A DNA stretch of 64,000 nucleotides from Rheinheimera salexigens (GTDB lineage Bacteria > Pseudomonadota > Gammaproteobacteria > Enterobacterales > Alteromonadaceae): the NCBI RefSeq assembly GCF_001752395.1, contig NZ_MKEK01000001.1:433466-497465 (forward strand), read 5' to 3'. Shown piece by piece: positions 39,129 to 48,293 of this stretch. Made by a program: the position numbers and the translations under genes. How positions within the stretch are numbered: the first letter of the stretch is position 1; every line of letters begins with the position of its first letter. The notes under the pieces are model-generated. The model ran no database searches. It saw only the letters and a list, made by a program, of their open reading frames with translations, and had not been told where the DNA came from.

Positions 39129-39596
39129 ATGTTTGAAGTGTTTGTTATCAATAGTTTTGTGGTGGCCATTTGTGTCATGTTGCATTATGAATTTTTGCAT
39201 CGAGTCACCGCGCAAATACCCAAAATGAGCATTAACCATCGCACAAGAATTGTACTGGCTGTTTTTAGCTCGTTAATTGCTCATGCTATAGAGATCTGGA
39301 TTTTTGCTATCGCCTATTACTATATGCACCAAACAGAAGGCTGGGGGCAGTTAAGTGGCAACTTTAATGGTACTTTAATGGATTGCGCCTATTTTTCTTT
39401 TACAGTGTTTAGTACTTTGGGTTTTGGCGATATTGTGCCTAGTGGCGACTTACGTTATTTAACCGGTATTGAGTCGTTAACCGGTTTAGTTTTAATTACT
39501 TGGACAGCATCATTTTTATTTTTAGAAATGCAGCGCTACTGGGGTGATGGCTCAAATACCCACAGTATTAATAACAGTAACGATAGTAACAAATAA
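39129..39596 (+). CDS. Two-helix potassium-channel-like protein
   Basis: 155 residues. Membrane helices at about 5-22, 45-68 and 115-138 flank a pore loop (about 83-103) with the selectivity-filter-like TVFSTLGFGDIVPSG. TLGFGD replaces the classical TVGYGD; aromatic Phe variants occur in bacterial ion channels. It is a K+-channel (Ion_trans_2) subunit, probably tetrameric. No regulatory RCK domain is attached. It is followed after 50 bp by the YbdG-like MscS gene. Confidence 0.85.
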   Translation: MFEVFVINSFVVAICVMLHYEFLHRVTAQIPKMSINHRTRIVLAVFSSLIAHAIEIWIFAIAYYYMHQTEGWGQLSGNFNGTLMDCAYFSFTVFSTLGFGDIVPSGDLRYLTGIESLTGLVLITWTASFLFLEMQRYWGDGSNTHSINNSNDSNK

Positions 39597-39647
39597 CGCT
39601 TACCTAAAATTTAACAAGCTCATCGAGCTTAAAGGAGGATCAGCAAC

Positions 39648-41045
39648 GTGAATGGCTTACGCAGCGAATTTAAATTGTTTTTATTAAACTTGTTAGAGAA
39701 ATATTTACCGGGCCAAGCAGATTTAGCTTTTGATGGTTTAGTGTTGGCTTGGTTAGCGTTATTTACCATTTTTTTGCACTACTTTTTGCATGGTCCTATA
39801 TTTGGTGGCGTGACTAAGTTAGCTAATAAAGGCCAAGGCAATTGGCAGCAACTGTTACTGACACACAAGCTATTTCAGCGTATTGCCTTAATTATTCAAG
39901 GCATAATATTGCAGGTTCAAGCCGGTTTATGGCTGGAAGGCTCTGATGCTTTATTATGGTTTATTAAAATTGTTACTGATCAATGGATTTTACTGTTTAG
40001 TTTATTAGTATTCTTTTCATTTTTAGATTTTTTAGAACGCTTAGCCTACAACAAAGTAATGGAAATGCGTTTTCCACTACGCGGTGTATTACAAACCATT
40101 AAGTTAATTGCTAGTGTTTTTGTTGTAGTGTTAGCCGTTTCATTATTAATGGGTAAGTCACCTCTAATATTGCTAAGTGGCTTAGGTGCTTTGTCTGCAG
40201 TGTTAATGTTGGTATTTAAAGATCCTATTTTGGGTTTAGTGGCCGGTATTCAACTTTCTGCGAATGAAATGCTTTCGGTCGGTGACTGGTTAGAAATGCC
40301 TAAATATGGCGCTGACGGTGATGTGATAGATATTGGCTTAACCACGGTTAAAGTGCGTAACTGGGATAAAACCATAACCACTATTCCTACTTACGCTTTA
40401 ATATCTGACTCGTTTAAAAACTGGCGGGGCATGTCTGAATCGGGTGGTAGACGGATTAAACGCAGTATTTTAATTGATACCAGCAGCATTCGCTTTTTAG
40501 ATAAGGCAATGACGCAGCGTTTAAGAAAAGCCGAGTTATTGGGTAGTTATATAGATGAAACAACCAAAGCGATTGAGCAAGATAATAGTAAAAAACAGTT
40601 AGATATGTCGTTAAGTATAAATGGTCGTAGACTAACGAATATTGGTACTTTTAGGCGCTATTTATTAACTTTTTTAAAGTCCCACCCTTTTATTCACCAA
40701 GATATGACCTTGTTAGCGCGACAATTAAGCCCCACTAGCGAAGGCTTACCGATAGAGATTTATACCTTTACCACTACGACTAAATGGGCTGAGTATGAGG
40801 ATATACAGGCGGATATCTTTGATCATATTTTTGCTATTTTACCGGAGTTTGGTTTAAGAGCGCATGAGTCACCAACCGGTCATGATATTAGAGCTTTAAA
40901 AACACCACTGCAATCTAGCGCGGCCGAAAACACGAACTTAGCAGAAGATGCTGATAGTACTGATAGTGTAGAAAGTTTAGAAAATGTAGATGATGCTAAA
41001 AGTGTAGATAGTGCGGTTCCAGCATTAGCAGGTGATAAGTCGTAG
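39648..41045 (+). CDS. YbdG-like mechanosensitive channel (MscS superfamily)
   Basis: 465 residues beginning with GTG 39648, with AAAGGAGG about ten bases upstream. Membrane helices lie at about 27-47, 82-100, 112-135 and 150-205. The MscS pore helix and beta domain follow (LLSGLGALSAVLMLVFKDPILGLVAGIQLSANEMLSVGDWLEMPKYGADGDVIDIGLTTVKVRNWDKT). It also has the YbdG-type internal SFKNWRGMSESGGRRIKRSI motif. The acidic C-terminal tail (about 425-465) is full of Asp/Ser/Glu (NVDDAKSVDSAV). It gates under membrane tension; YbdG gives a modest-conductance channel. A terminator follows. Confidence 0.9.
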   Translation: MNGLRSEFKLFLLNLLEKYLPGQADLAFDGLVLAWLALFTIFLHYFLHGPIFGGVTKLANKGQGNWQQLLLTHKLFQRIALIIQGIILQVQAGLWLEGSDALLWFIKIVTDQWILLFSLLVFFSFLDFLERLAYNKVMEMRFPLRGVLQTIKLIASVFVVVLAVSLLMGKSPLILLSGLGALSAVLMLVFKDPILGLVAGIQLSANEMLSVGDWLEMPKYGADGDVIDIGLTTVKVRNWDKTITTIPTYALISDSFKNWRGMSESGGRRIKRSILIDTSSIRFLDKAMTQRLRKAELLGSYIDETTKAIEQDNSKKQLDMSLSINGRRLTNIGTFRRYLLTFLKSHPFIHQDMTLLARQLSPTSEGLPIEIYTFTTTTKWAEYEDIQADIFDHIFAILPEFGLRAHESPTGHDIRALKTPLQSSAAENTNLAEDADSTDSVESLENVDDAKSVDSAVPALAGDKS

Positions 41046-41063
41046 TCGGAAATTGATTACTAG

Positions 41064-41110
41064 TAAAAAACCGCCCTAGCTACTTTATATAAGTTGCTAG
41101 GGCGATTTTT
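41064..41110. terminator. Bidirectional intrinsic terminator
   Basis: The stem CGCCCTAGC / GCTAGGGCG is flanked by A6 and T5, between convergent genes. Confidence 0.9.
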
Positions 41111-41165
41111 ATGTTATGCGTATAGCTTAATCGGTAAGCTTAAAAAACAGCGCAAAAAGCTAATG

Positions 41166-42806
41166 TTACGGTCGCTCTTGGACGCGACGAGCTTTAAAAT
41201 CAGACTCGGCTTTCCATTTTGGCCAATCACCATTATTTGCCAGCTGCGCGGCAATATCGACGATCAGTTCAATATCTTGTTTTACGCCACCTAATGACCA
41301 GTCTGCTGAGTAGTCATCTTCTTCTTTATGGTATTTATGAGTAATGTAATCCGGATCGGTATCACCTAAACTCATAAACAGTAAGCTGGGTACGCCTTGT
41401 TTGGCTAACGAGAAATGATCTGAACGGAAAAATAACCCATTTTGCGGTCTAGGGTCCATTTTTACGCTACGGCCTTGCGCGCTAGCGGCTTTAACTAAGT
41501 AGTCTTCCATTTCTGATAAGCCTTTGCCATATTGCAGCGTATAATCGACAGCATCAAGTACATTCATACCGTCAATATTTAACAACGCCACCATTTGCTT
41601 AGTGGGAAGAATATCGCCACTAGCAAACTGCTCTGAGCCAATTAAGCCGGTTTCTTCTGCAGTAAAATTGGCGAAAATAATAGAGCGCTTAAAGGGTGTG
41701 TGCTGATGCATTTTTGCCATCATTCGCGCTATTTCTAACGTAGCAGCCGTGCCTGAAGCATTATCTACTGCACCATTGAAGATTTTTGGCCCAGTTTCAG
41801 TTTCATTAGTACCAAAATGATCCCAATGGGCACTAATCACTATATATTCATTAGGAGCTTCACTACCCGTTAATTGGGCTACGACGTTATGCGATTTAGC
41901 CATCGTAAGCTGATTTCTTAAGGTTAAGTTAGCCTTAGCTTTCAAGGGCACTGCAGTAAAGTCAGGCTGTAGCGCCCGTTGTTTTAACTGTTGATAATCT
42001 AAGCCAGCTTGTTGAAAAATCTCGCCCGCAGCTTCGACATCAATCCAGCCCATAATAGGGATTTGAGAGGCATTTTTATTGTTATCAATTAGCGTGTATT
42101 TACTGCCAGTGTTAGAGCTTTCTACTACGCTCCATGGGTAAGCGGCAGGTGCGGTTTCATGGACAATAAACACTGCTGCTGCACCTTGGCGAGCAGCTTC
42201 TTCATATTTATAGGTCCAGCGGCCATAGTAGGTCATAGCGTTGCCTGTAAACAGGTCATCATCCTGGGTAGCAAAACCAGGGTCATTAACTAATACAACA
42301 ACCGTTTTTCCTTTAACATCAACATCTTTAAAATCATTCCATTGATATTCAGGGGCGTTAATACCGTAACCGACAAACACCACTTCAGAGTCTTTAAGCT
42401 CAATTAATGACTGAATTTGCTGGGTACGAGCAGTAAAGTCGCTACCGGCATTAAAGCTGAGCTGACCAATGCTTAAGGTCATATTTTGATCTGGGGTTAA
42501 TTGCGCCATTTCAACTGGCTGCATAAACTTGCCATCAACCGCACCGACTAAGCCAATATCTTGGTATTGCTTAGCTAAATAATTAATGGTTAACGTTTCA
42601 CCAGCGGTTAACGGTCCGCGGCCAGCAAATTCATCTGAGGCTAATATTTTGATATCTTGATGCACATTACTTAAGTTGACCTCTATTGCGGTTGAGGGGG
42701 CACTAGGTAAGGCTGCAGGGCTGGTCTTACTTGCAGTAGACGCCGGATCAGAGCAAGCAACCAGTGCTAAGCTAAGCAAGACACAGCTAGTTTTTAATAG
42801 AGTCAT
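41166..42806 (-). CDS. M28-family metallopeptidase, lipoprotein
   Basis: 546 residues from ATG 42806. A lipoprotein signal, MTLLKTSCVLLSLALVACSD, has a VAC lipobox. An M28 peptidase domain with a protease-associated insert lies in between (AAVFIVHETAPAAYPWSVVESSN). The zinc ligands are visible in order: ISAHWDHFG (His, Asp near), NGAVDNASGTAATLEIARMM (Asp), FANFTAEETGLIGSEQFA (Glu-Glu), then LNIDGMN (Asp) and a late SDHFSLAKQGVPSLLFMS (His). It is probably a periplasmic aminopeptidase on the outer-membrane lipid anchor. Single gene. Confidence 0.9.
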   Translation of the reverse strand: MTLLKTSCVLLSLALVACSDPASTASKTSPAALPSAPSTAIEVNLSNVHQDIKILASDEFAGRGPLTAGETLTINYLAKQYQDIGLVGAVDGKFMQPVEMAQLTPDQNMTLSIGQLSFNAGSDFTARTQQIQSLIELKDSEVVFVGYGINAPEYQWNDFKDVDVKGKTVVVLVNDPGFATQDDDLFTGNAMTYYGRWTYKYEEAARQGAAAVFIVHETAPAAYPWSVVESSNTGSKYTLIDNNKNASQIPIMGWIDVEAAGEIFQQAGLDYQQLKQRALQPDFTAVPLKAKANLTLRNQLTMAKSHNVVAQLTGSEAPNEYIVISAHWDHFGTNETETGPKIFNGAVDNASGTAATLEIARMMAKMHQHTPFKRSIIFANFTAEETGLIGSEQFASGDILPTKQMVALLNIDGMNVLDAVDYTLQYGKGLSEMEDYLVKAASAQGRSVKMDPRPQNGLFFRSDHFSLAKQGVPSLLFMSLGDTDPDYITHKYHKEEDDYSADWSLGGVKQDIELIVDIAAQLANNGDWPKWKAESDFKARRVQERP

Positions 42807-42945
42807 AGTTAATATATTCAATAGAAAACAGAATTCGACTATAAAGTATTGTGTGACTAGATGTCTATACGTGTATTTAGGTCGACTATAATTTGCCTAT
42901 ATGCTTAGGCATGTGAATATGCCAGATGATAGGGGAAACTTGGTT

Positions 42946-43377
42946 ATGGAATTATTTGATATAGATTTTGAGCATGTTGTAAAAAATATCGCCCAATTAT
43001 TTATTGCATTACTGTTACCATTTTTAACTGCGTGGGAGCGTGAATCAAGTAGCCGTTCTGCAGGGTTGCGAACATTTCCTTTAGTGTCAATGGCAGCATG
43101 TACTTTTACTATTCTGGCAATGTCTGCGTTTGATAATCCTGAGGCACAAAGTAAAATCATTGCCGGCATTGTCACTGGTATCGGTTTTATTGGCGGTGGC
43201 GCTATTTTAAAAAGCTCATCGCAAGTAAGTGGTACTTCAACTGCCGCGGCAATTTGGTCAACGGGTGCTGTAGGGATTGCGGTTGGCTTAGAGCGGATTG
43301 AAATTGCCATTGCCTTAAGTTTGATGACTTTTGTTACTTTAAAAATTATTGGCAAAGTAAAAAAGAAGCTTGTATAG
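42946..43377 (+). CDS. MgtC/SapB-family membrane protein
   Basis: 143 residues from ATG 42946 (in-frame upstream starts at 42901 and 42919 exist; GGGG precedes). Four to five membrane helices carry the MgtC core: LPFLTAWERESSSRSAGLRTFPLVSMAACTFTILA, IVTGIGFIGGGAILKSSSQVSGTSTAAAIWSTGAVGIAVGL. The short form (no C-terminal ACT-like domain) is common outside Salmonella. MgtC proteins modulate magnesium or acid adaptation and ATP synthase. No mgtA/mgtB neighbour is seen. Confidence 0.87.
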   Translation: MELFDIDFEHVVKNIAQLFIALLLPFLTAWERESSSRSAGLRTFPLVSMAACTFTILAMSAFDNPEAQSKIIAGIVTGIGFIGGGAILKSSSQVSGTSTAAAIWSTGAVGIAVGLERIEIAIALSLMTFVTLKIIGKVKKKLV

Positions 43378-43544
43378 CTAGCATTGACGTTTATTTCAGT
43401 TTTAATCTTCAACCATAATTAGAGCCTTAATATCCCTCTACACGGCTTAGGATCTACTATACTGGTGTTAATGGTACAAGCTAATAGAGCTAGTTTAAGC
43501 ATCTTTTGCTGCGTACTGCGTTAACCAATAATTAGGAGCAGAAT

Positions 43545-43811
43545 ATGGCCGGCGGCTGGGCGCGAGATGGCGCCACTCAAGAACAAATAGAAGCCAGCAT
43601 TGAAGATGCTGTGCAAGAAGCAAGAAGCCATTTAACCCATGGCGATAGTTTAACGCATTGTGAAGAGTGCGATTGTGCTATTCCTGAAGCGCGGCGCGAA
43701 GCTATTCATGGTGTGCGCTTATGCATAAAGTGCCAGCAGCAGTTAGAAGATGAACATACGGATTCTGGTGGCATTAATCGGCGTGGTAGCAAAGATAGCC
43801 AATTAAGGTAA
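43545..43811 (+). CDS. DksA/TraR C4-type zinc finger protein, YbiI-like
   Basis: 88 residues. It reads MAGGWARDGATQEQIEASIEDAVQEARSHLTHGDSLTHCEECDCAIPEARREAIHGVRLCIKCQQQLED, with the C4 finger C-x2-C-x17-C-x2-C (CEECDCAIP...CIKC). It is close to E. coli YbiI, a short DksA-like protein that can bind RNA polymerase or ribosomes. ATG 43545 follows AGGAGCAGAAT. It is likely cotranscribed with the DUF488 gene 17 bp downstream. Confidence 0.9.
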   Translation: MAGGWARDGATQEQIEASIEDAVQEARSHLTHGDSLTHCEECDCAIPEARREAIHGVRLCIKCQQQLEDEHTDSGGINRRGSKDSQLR

Positions 43812-43828
43812 GCTGGATCGACTAAATC

Positions 43829-44359
43829 ATGGCAAAGCCATTTTATACCATTGGTCACTCTACACGCAGTATGGATGTTTTTATTCATATGCTGCGTCTA
43901 GTAGATATTGCCTTAGTGGTTGATATCCGCACCATACCTAAGTCTCGTACTAACCCGCAATATAATACTGATATCCTTAAACCGCTTTTAGCCAAATATA
44001 ATATTGAGTACCAGCATATTGCTGCGCTTGGCGGCTTACGTAAGAAAAGCAAACAAATACCGCCAATAGTGAATGGCTTTTGGCAAAATCAAAGTTTTCA
44101 TAATTATGCCGATTATGCTTTAACCGACGCATTTCAAGCCGGTTTACAGCAATTAATCAGCTTAGGTGAGTTGAAAATATGCACTATAATGTGTGCAGAG
44201 TCGGTGTGGTGGCGTTGTCACAGGCGCATTGTGGCTGATCATTTGCTGGCGCGAGGCTATCAAGTGTTTCATTTAATGGCAGAAGATAAAGTTGAACCAG
44301 CACAGTTAACTCAAGGTAGCCAACTCAACAGTGAAAATATTGTAACTTATCCGCAGTAA
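43829..44359 (+). CDS. DUF488-family protein
   Basis: 176 residues. Signature: FYTIGHSTRSMDVFIHMLRLVDIALVVDIRTIPKSRTNPQYN, then YQHIAALGGLRKK and the C-terminal KICTIMCAESVWWRCHRRIVADHLLARGYQVFHLM, which contains the CAE...CHR.(I/L)V...L pattern. DUF488 proteins are widespread in bacteria, with unclear (possibly nucleic-acid-related) activity. It starts 17 bp after the DksA-like gene, so the pair forms a likely operon. Confidence 0.9.
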   Translation: MAKPFYTIGHSTRSMDVFIHMLRLVDIALVVDIRTIPKSRTNPQYNTDILKPLLAKYNIEYQHIAALGGLRKKSKQIPPIVNGFWQNQSFHNYADYALTDAFQAGLQQLISLGELKICTIMCAESVWWRCHRRIVADHLLARGYQVFHLMAEDKVEPAQLTQGSQLNSENIVTYPQ

Positions 44360-44402
44360 TTTACTGCATCACGTTACAAGTACATAATTAATAGAGGTGA
44401 CA

Positions 44403-44654
44403 ATGTCTGATCTAATATTATTGACTCAATTCTTTGGTTGGAGCTTGCTAATTAATGCCGGTATTCTGTTGTTTACTACTATTATGCTCATTAGCTTTAG
44501 ACCGCAAATAAAGTCTCTACAATCTCAGTTATTTGCCTTAGAAAAAGCTCAGCTCAATATAGTATATTTTAAATACTTAGCTTATTACAAAATTGGCATC
44601 ATTCTATTTAGCTTAACCCCCTATTTAAGTTTAAAAATAATGACTTCAGCTTAG
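44403..44654 (+). CDS. DUF6868-like two-helix membrane protein
   Basis: 83 residues from ATG 44403 (AGAGGTGAC upstream). The pattern LTQFFGWSLLINAGILLFTTIMLISFRPQIKSLQSQLFALEKAQLNIVYFKYLAYYKIGIILFSLTPYLSLKI matches the DUF6868 hypothetical membrane proteins: an N-terminal helix (about 5-30), a helical amphipathic loop and a C-terminal helix (about 58-78). The function of the family is unknown. It stands alone between DUF488 and the YqfB gene. Confidence 0.75.
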   Translation: MSDLILLTQFFGWSLLINAGILLFTTIMLISFRPQIKSLQSQLFALEKAQLNIVYFKYLAYYKIGIILFSLTPYLSLKIMTSA

Positions 44655-44770
44655 TGGATTAAGATTATTGCGTCTATAGTACTTATATAGTGCTGGAGTA
44701 GGATGTGTATCTTGCTTTAACAAGCCATACCGAACGCTGTTATTCCTCATTTTTTTACACGAGACCTGCT

Positions 44771-45166
44771 ATGACCATACCTTTAAAGGCGGCACCTACT
44801 AGTACTGCAACAGCTATGAAAGCATCTTCTATCAATACTGCTGAACCCGCGCCTACGCTGATGACTTTTTTTACTCGATTTGAAGCAGATATTTTAGCCG
44901 GTAAAAAAACCATTACCATTCGTGATGGCAGTGAAAGCAATTACTTGCCGGGAAGTACAGTTACCCTTGCCACACACGAAAGCGGGCGGGTGTTTGGTCA
45001 AGCAAAGATTTTAACGGTAACACCGATTTTATTTTCAGCCTTATCTAACTTACATGCTGAACAAGAAAATATGAGCTTAGATGAGTTAAAACAGGTGATT
45101 ACAGACATTTATCCCAGTGAGCAACAACTTTTTGTTGTCTCTTTTCAGCACATTGTAAAAGCCTAA
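44771..45166 (+). CDS. yqfB: N4-acetylcytidine amidohydrolase, YqfB-type ASCH protein
   Basis: 131 residues from ATG 44771; the core (about 30-131) begins MTFFTRFEADILAGKKTITIRDGSESNYLPGSTVTLA and ends EQQLFVVSFQHI, matching E. coli YqfB (103 residues). It preserves the F...F...I..GKKTIT(I/L)RD stretch carrying the catalytic Lys/Thr. YqfB hydrolyses N4-acetylcytidine to cytidine. Compared with YqfB there is an extra N-terminal stretch of about 28 residues (PLKAAPTSTATAMKASSI) rich in Ala/Thr. An internal ATG at the core start is possible. Confidence 0.85.
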   Translation: MTIPLKAAPTSTATAMKASSINTAEPAPTLMTFFTRFEADILAGKKTITIRDGSESNYLPGSTVTLATHESGRVFGQAKILTVTPILFSALSNLHAEQENMSLDELKQVITDIYPSEQQLFVVSFQHIVKA

Positions 45167-45209
45167 CTATAATGTTTATCAAGTTAAGCGAGTTATTAAT
45201 AAGGCAATT

Positions 45210-46754
45210 ATGCACAAGCTTAAAGCGATATTTTTGTATTATGGCGGGTTATTATTTGTTGTTATCAGCATGAGCCTAACCGGATGCCAAGCGCCACCTC
45301 CAATAGAATGGGAGTCTTCAACCGCGCTTGAAATGGAATTGGCTTCAAAAACCAAACTTGGTCTTGCTATTGCGTTAGGCGTTAGCGAACACACAGATGC
45401 ATCTGGTATTTATACCTTGGGCGAATCACGTAATGCCTTTGCTAGCCGCATGTCGTTAGCCGGTTCTGCCGAGCAATCCCTTGATATACAGTATTATATT
45501 TGGCGCAAAGATATTACCGGTACTTTAATGTTAAAAGCGCTTTTAGACGCAGCAGAGCGCGGTGTTAGGGTAAGACTTTTACTCGATGATATGAATGACA
45601 ATGAGTTAGAGCCTTTGCTATTGGCTTTAAATAGCCATAAAAATGTTCAAATCCGTTTATTTAATCCCTTTATATATCGCAGTTTTCGTATAATTGATTA
45701 TATAACCGCATTTTCGCGGGTAAATCGACGGATGCATAATAAGTCTTTTACCGTTGATAATACGGTAACTATTATTGGTGGCCGCAATATTGGTGATGAA
45801 TATTTCGGTGCCAGTGAAGATTTAATGTTTTCAGATGTTGATGTGTTAGCCATAGGCCCCGTCGTAGCAGAAGTATCAGCCGATTTCGACCGTTATTGGG
45901 CTAGCGAATCAGCTTTTCCGCTGCAGCAAATTATAGATACCGTTGCTACTGATAGTAGCTTGCTGGTTCAAGCTGCAGAGCAGGTTACCGAGAGTGATAA
46001 CGCCGCTGATTTTTTTGAAGCATTAAAAAATGATTCTTCAATAAACTCGCTATTGCAACAAGATCTTAGCATGGTGTGGGCGACGACATTTTTGATTAGC
46101 GATGATCCTGCTAAAGGGGTCGGTAAGGCCGATCCTGACGAGTTGCTAACCGCCAGACTAAGTAAGGTTATTGGTACTACGGAGTCTCATTTAACCATAG
46201 TGTCGTCTTACTTTGTGCCCACCCAAGCGGGTACAGAAGCCTTAGTTAAATTAGCCAGTTCCGGGGTGAAAATTACTATTATAACTAACTCTTTAGAAGC
46301 CACTGATGTTGCAGCTGTACATGCCGGTTATGCTCGTTATCGCAAGCAACTGCTTGCAGCGGGTGTGCAGTTATTTGAAATGCGTGCTGGTGAGCAACAA
46401 ACTAATATGGCTATGTTTGGAAGTTCAGCTGCTAGTTTGCATGCTAAAATCTTTACAATAGATAGTAAGCGCATATTTATTGGTTCGTTTAATTTTGATC
46501 CGCGCTCTGCCAACTTAAACACTGAGTTAGGCTTTGTGATTGAAAGCCCAGAATTAACCACAAAAATGGAAGAGTCTTTTGCTAATGCATCAGAACACGC
46601 TTATCGAGTAATGCTAAATGCTAAAGGTGATTTATATTGGCTGGAGCAAAAAGATGGTACAGAAGTGCGGCATGATCATGAACCTAATATGGGCTGGTGG
46701 AAACGCTTTGGTGTTTCTTTACTGGCCTTATTTCCGATTGAATGGCTGTTATAA
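45210..46754 (+). CDS. Phospholipase D-superfamily lipoprotein, ClsC-like cardiolipin synthase
   Basis: 514 residues. The signal has a lipobox, MSLTGC (MHKLKAIFLYYGGLLFVVISMSLTGCQAP). Two HKD motifs are present: HNKSFTVDNTVTIIGGRNIGDEY (about 175-197) and HAKIFTIDSKRIFIGSFNFDPRSANLNTE (about 411-439). Both have intact His, Lys and Asp. The pattern (SLDIQYYIWRKDITGTLMLKALLDAAERGVRVRLLLDD) is that of the ClsC/YmdC group, which makes cardiolipin from PE and PG, with YmdB as a helper. Location: membrane-anchored, probably facing the periplasm. ATG 45210. Confidence 0.9.
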   Translation: MHKLKAIFLYYGGLLFVVISMSLTGCQAPPPIEWESSTALEMELASKTKLGLAIALGVSEHTDASGIYTLGESRNAFASRMSLAGSAEQSLDIQYYIWRKDITGTLMLKALLDAAERGVRVRLLLDDMNDNELEPLLLALNSHKNVQIRLFNPFIYRSFRIIDYITAFSRVNRRMHNKSFTVDNTVTIIGGRNIGDEYFGASEDLMFSDVDVLAIGPVVAEVSADFDRYWASESAFPLQQIIDTVATDSSLLVQAAEQVTESDNAADFFEALKNDSSINSLLQQDLSMVWATTFLISDDPAKGVGKADPDELLTARLSKVIGTTESHLTIVSSYFVPTQAGTEALVKLASSGVKITIITNSLEATDVAAVHAGYARYRKQLLAAGVQLFEMRAGEQQTNMAMFGSSAASLHAKIFTIDSKRIFIGSFNFDPRSANLNTELGFVIESPELTTKMEESFANASEHAYRVMLNAKGDLYWLEQKDGTEVRHDHEPNMGWWKRFGVSLLALFPIEWLL

Positions 46755-46772
46755 GCTAAAACAAGGCATTAA

Positions 46773-47249
46773 ATGACAAAAGTTGCTGTATTAGTGGATG
46801 TACAAAACGTGTATTACACCACCCGAGATGCCTATGGTAAACGCTTTGATTATAATGGATTTTGGCGTCAGCTTAATGAAATTGGCACAGTGGTTAAAGC
46901 CAGTGCCTATGCCATTGATCGTGGCGATGAAAAACAACGCCAATTTCAAAATATTCTACGCGCAATTGGCTTTGAAATTAAACTTAAACCTTTTATTCAG
47001 CGTGCCGATGGTTCGGCTAAAGGCGATTGGGATGTTGGTATTACTATTGATGCTTTAGATTATGCCGAGCAAGCAGATGTCGTTGTGCTGGTATCGGGCG
47101 ATGGCGATTTTGACTTGCTAGCGCAAAAGCTGCGCCAAGATAAAGGTAAAAAAGTGTATGTTTACGGCGTACCTGCGTTAACGGCTATCTCACTGATTAA
47201 CGCCGCGAGCGAGTTTATACCGATAGATCAAAATTTATTATTAAATTAA
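46773..47249 (+). CDS. LabA-like NYN-domain protein
   Basis: 158 residues forming a single NYN/PIN-like domain. It reads KVAVLVDVQNVYYTTRDAYGKRFDYNGFWRQLNEIG, with Asp in VLVDVQN (D9), KGDWDVGITIDALDYAEQADVVVLVSGDGDFDLLAQKLR (WDVG.T.D and SGDGDF.L, the acidic cluster) and GKKVYVYGVP. NYN proteins are metal-dependent ribonucleases or their relatives; LabA-type members are seen in many bacteria. It starts 18 bp after the phospholipase gene. Catalytic acids are present; the target RNA is unknown. Confidence 0.9.
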   Translation: MTKVAVLVDVQNVYYTTRDAYGKRFDYNGFWRQLNEIGTVVKASAYAIDRGDEKQRQFQNILRAIGFEIKLKPFIQRADGSAKGDWDVGITIDALDYAEQADVVVLVSGDGDFDLLAQKLRQDKGKKVYVYGVPALTAISLINAASEFIPIDQNLLLN

Positions 47250-47254
47250 TGCTT

Positions 47255-47740
47255 TTAATTATTTGGCTCCGCTAATAACCGGCCAATGATAATGCCTAAT
47301 TGCAAATCATGGATATGGCCAAAGTGCTTAAGCCTTACCCTGCCTTGTTTATCAATTAACACTATACTTGGCGTACCTTGTAGTTGGTACTTTGTCATCG
47401 TGAGCGGTTGAGACTCTATAGTTGAGGGTTGATCTACCGCGATTGCAAAGCGCAAAGCATATTCAGCAATAAAAACCTGTAATGCCTCAATGGTCATGAT
47501 CTGATGATGTTCAAATACCGTATGTAAGCCAATAACTTGTAACTGCGTTGTTGGGTATAGTTTTTGTAGCGCGCTGGCTTGTGGCAGGCTATGAGAAACA
47601 CAGCCAGGGCAGAGCATTTGAAAGGCGAATAACGCGATAATTTTGCCCTGTAATGCGCCAAGCAGTAATGGCTGCTCGGTATTAAACCAAGCACAGGTTT
47701 CTAGCTCTGGCGCAAGTGGGTAGTTATTAGGTTGTGTCAT
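47255..47740 (-). CDS. Redoxin/TlpA-like thiol-disulfide protein
   Basis: 161 residues, a thioredoxin-like fold. It has ALQGKIIALFAFQMLCPGCVSHSLPQASALQKLYPTTQLQVIGLH (active-site CPGC at about residues 39-42), the peroxiredoxin-like HHQIMTIEALQVFIAEYALRF region, and YQLQGTPSIVLIDKQGRVRLKHFGH (cis-proline TP). No signal peptide is visible, so it is cytoplasmic. It is likely a thiol reductase or peroxidase accessory. Ribosome site AGGAACC. It ends 5 bp from the opposing NYN gene, a tight tail-to-tail arrangement. Confidence 0.85.
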   Translation of the reverse strand: MTQPNNYPLAPELETCAWFNTEQPLLLGALQGKIIALFAFQMLCPGCVSHSLPQASALQKLYPTTQLQVIGLHTVFEHHQIMTIEALQVFIAEYALRFAIAVDQPSTIESQPLTMTKYQLQGTPSIVLIDKQGRVRLKHFGHIHDLQLGIIIGRLLAEPNN

Positions 47741-47812
47741 CTTGGTTCCTGCTTAGGAAAGTGAAAAATTCACAAGCTTAATACAGGTTAGATTAAAGGT
47801 TAGGTAAATGCT

Positions 47813-48220
47813 ATGTTGAAAATAATTGCCCTTGATCATGTGGTATTTCGTACCACTAAACTTGAAGCGATGCTGCAGTTTTACTGCGATGTTTTAGGCT
47901 GTACAGTAGAGCGAGATAAGCTTGATGATAACGGTTTAATTCAACTTCGGGCAGGTTCGGCGTTAATTGATCTGGTACAAGTTGATAGCAAACTTGGTCA
48001 GTTAGGCGGTAAAGCGCCAGAGCAAGATGGCCGTAATGTGGATCATGTTTGTCTGCAAGTAGCCGCTATAAGCCAAGATAATCTAAAGCAATATTTAGCT
48101 CAGCATCAAATTAAGCATTCAGAGTTCGCTTTACGTTATGGGGCTGCAGGTTTAACTGAGTCAATTTACATTGCAGATCCAGAGCAGAATGTGATTGAGC
48201 TTAAACCTTTAATTGACTAA
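47813..48220 (+). CDS. VOC-family protein
   Basis: 135 residues. It reads KIIALDHVVFRTTKLEAMLQFYCDVLGCTVERDKLDDNGLIQLRAGSALIDLVQVD, then GRNVDHVCLQVAAISQDNLKQYLAQHQIKHSEFALRYGAAGLTESIYIADPEQNVIELKP. The His in DHVVFRT and DHVCLQV and the Glu in IELKP are the classic metal positions of glyoxalase I-like VOC enzymes. The substrate is not known. A terminator follows, shared with the convergent gene. Confidence 0.92.
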   Translation: MLKIIALDHVVFRTTKLEAMLQFYCDVLGCTVERDKLDDNGLIQLRAGSALIDLVQVDSKLGQLGGKAPEQDGRNVDHVCLQVAAISQDNLKQYLAQHQIKHSEFALRYGAAGLTESIYIADPEQNVIELKPLID

Positions 48221-48239
48221 AGCATTAAAAATTAAGCAT

Positions 48240-48279
48240 AAAAAAAGCCATGCGGGTGATATCTGGCATGGCTTTTTTA
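48240..48279. terminator. Bidirectional intrinsic terminator
   Basis: AAAAAAGCCATGC and GCATGGCTTTTTT form the stem with a 12-base loop. Confidence 0.92.
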
Positions 48280-48293
48280 TTGGGAGCTTAAGC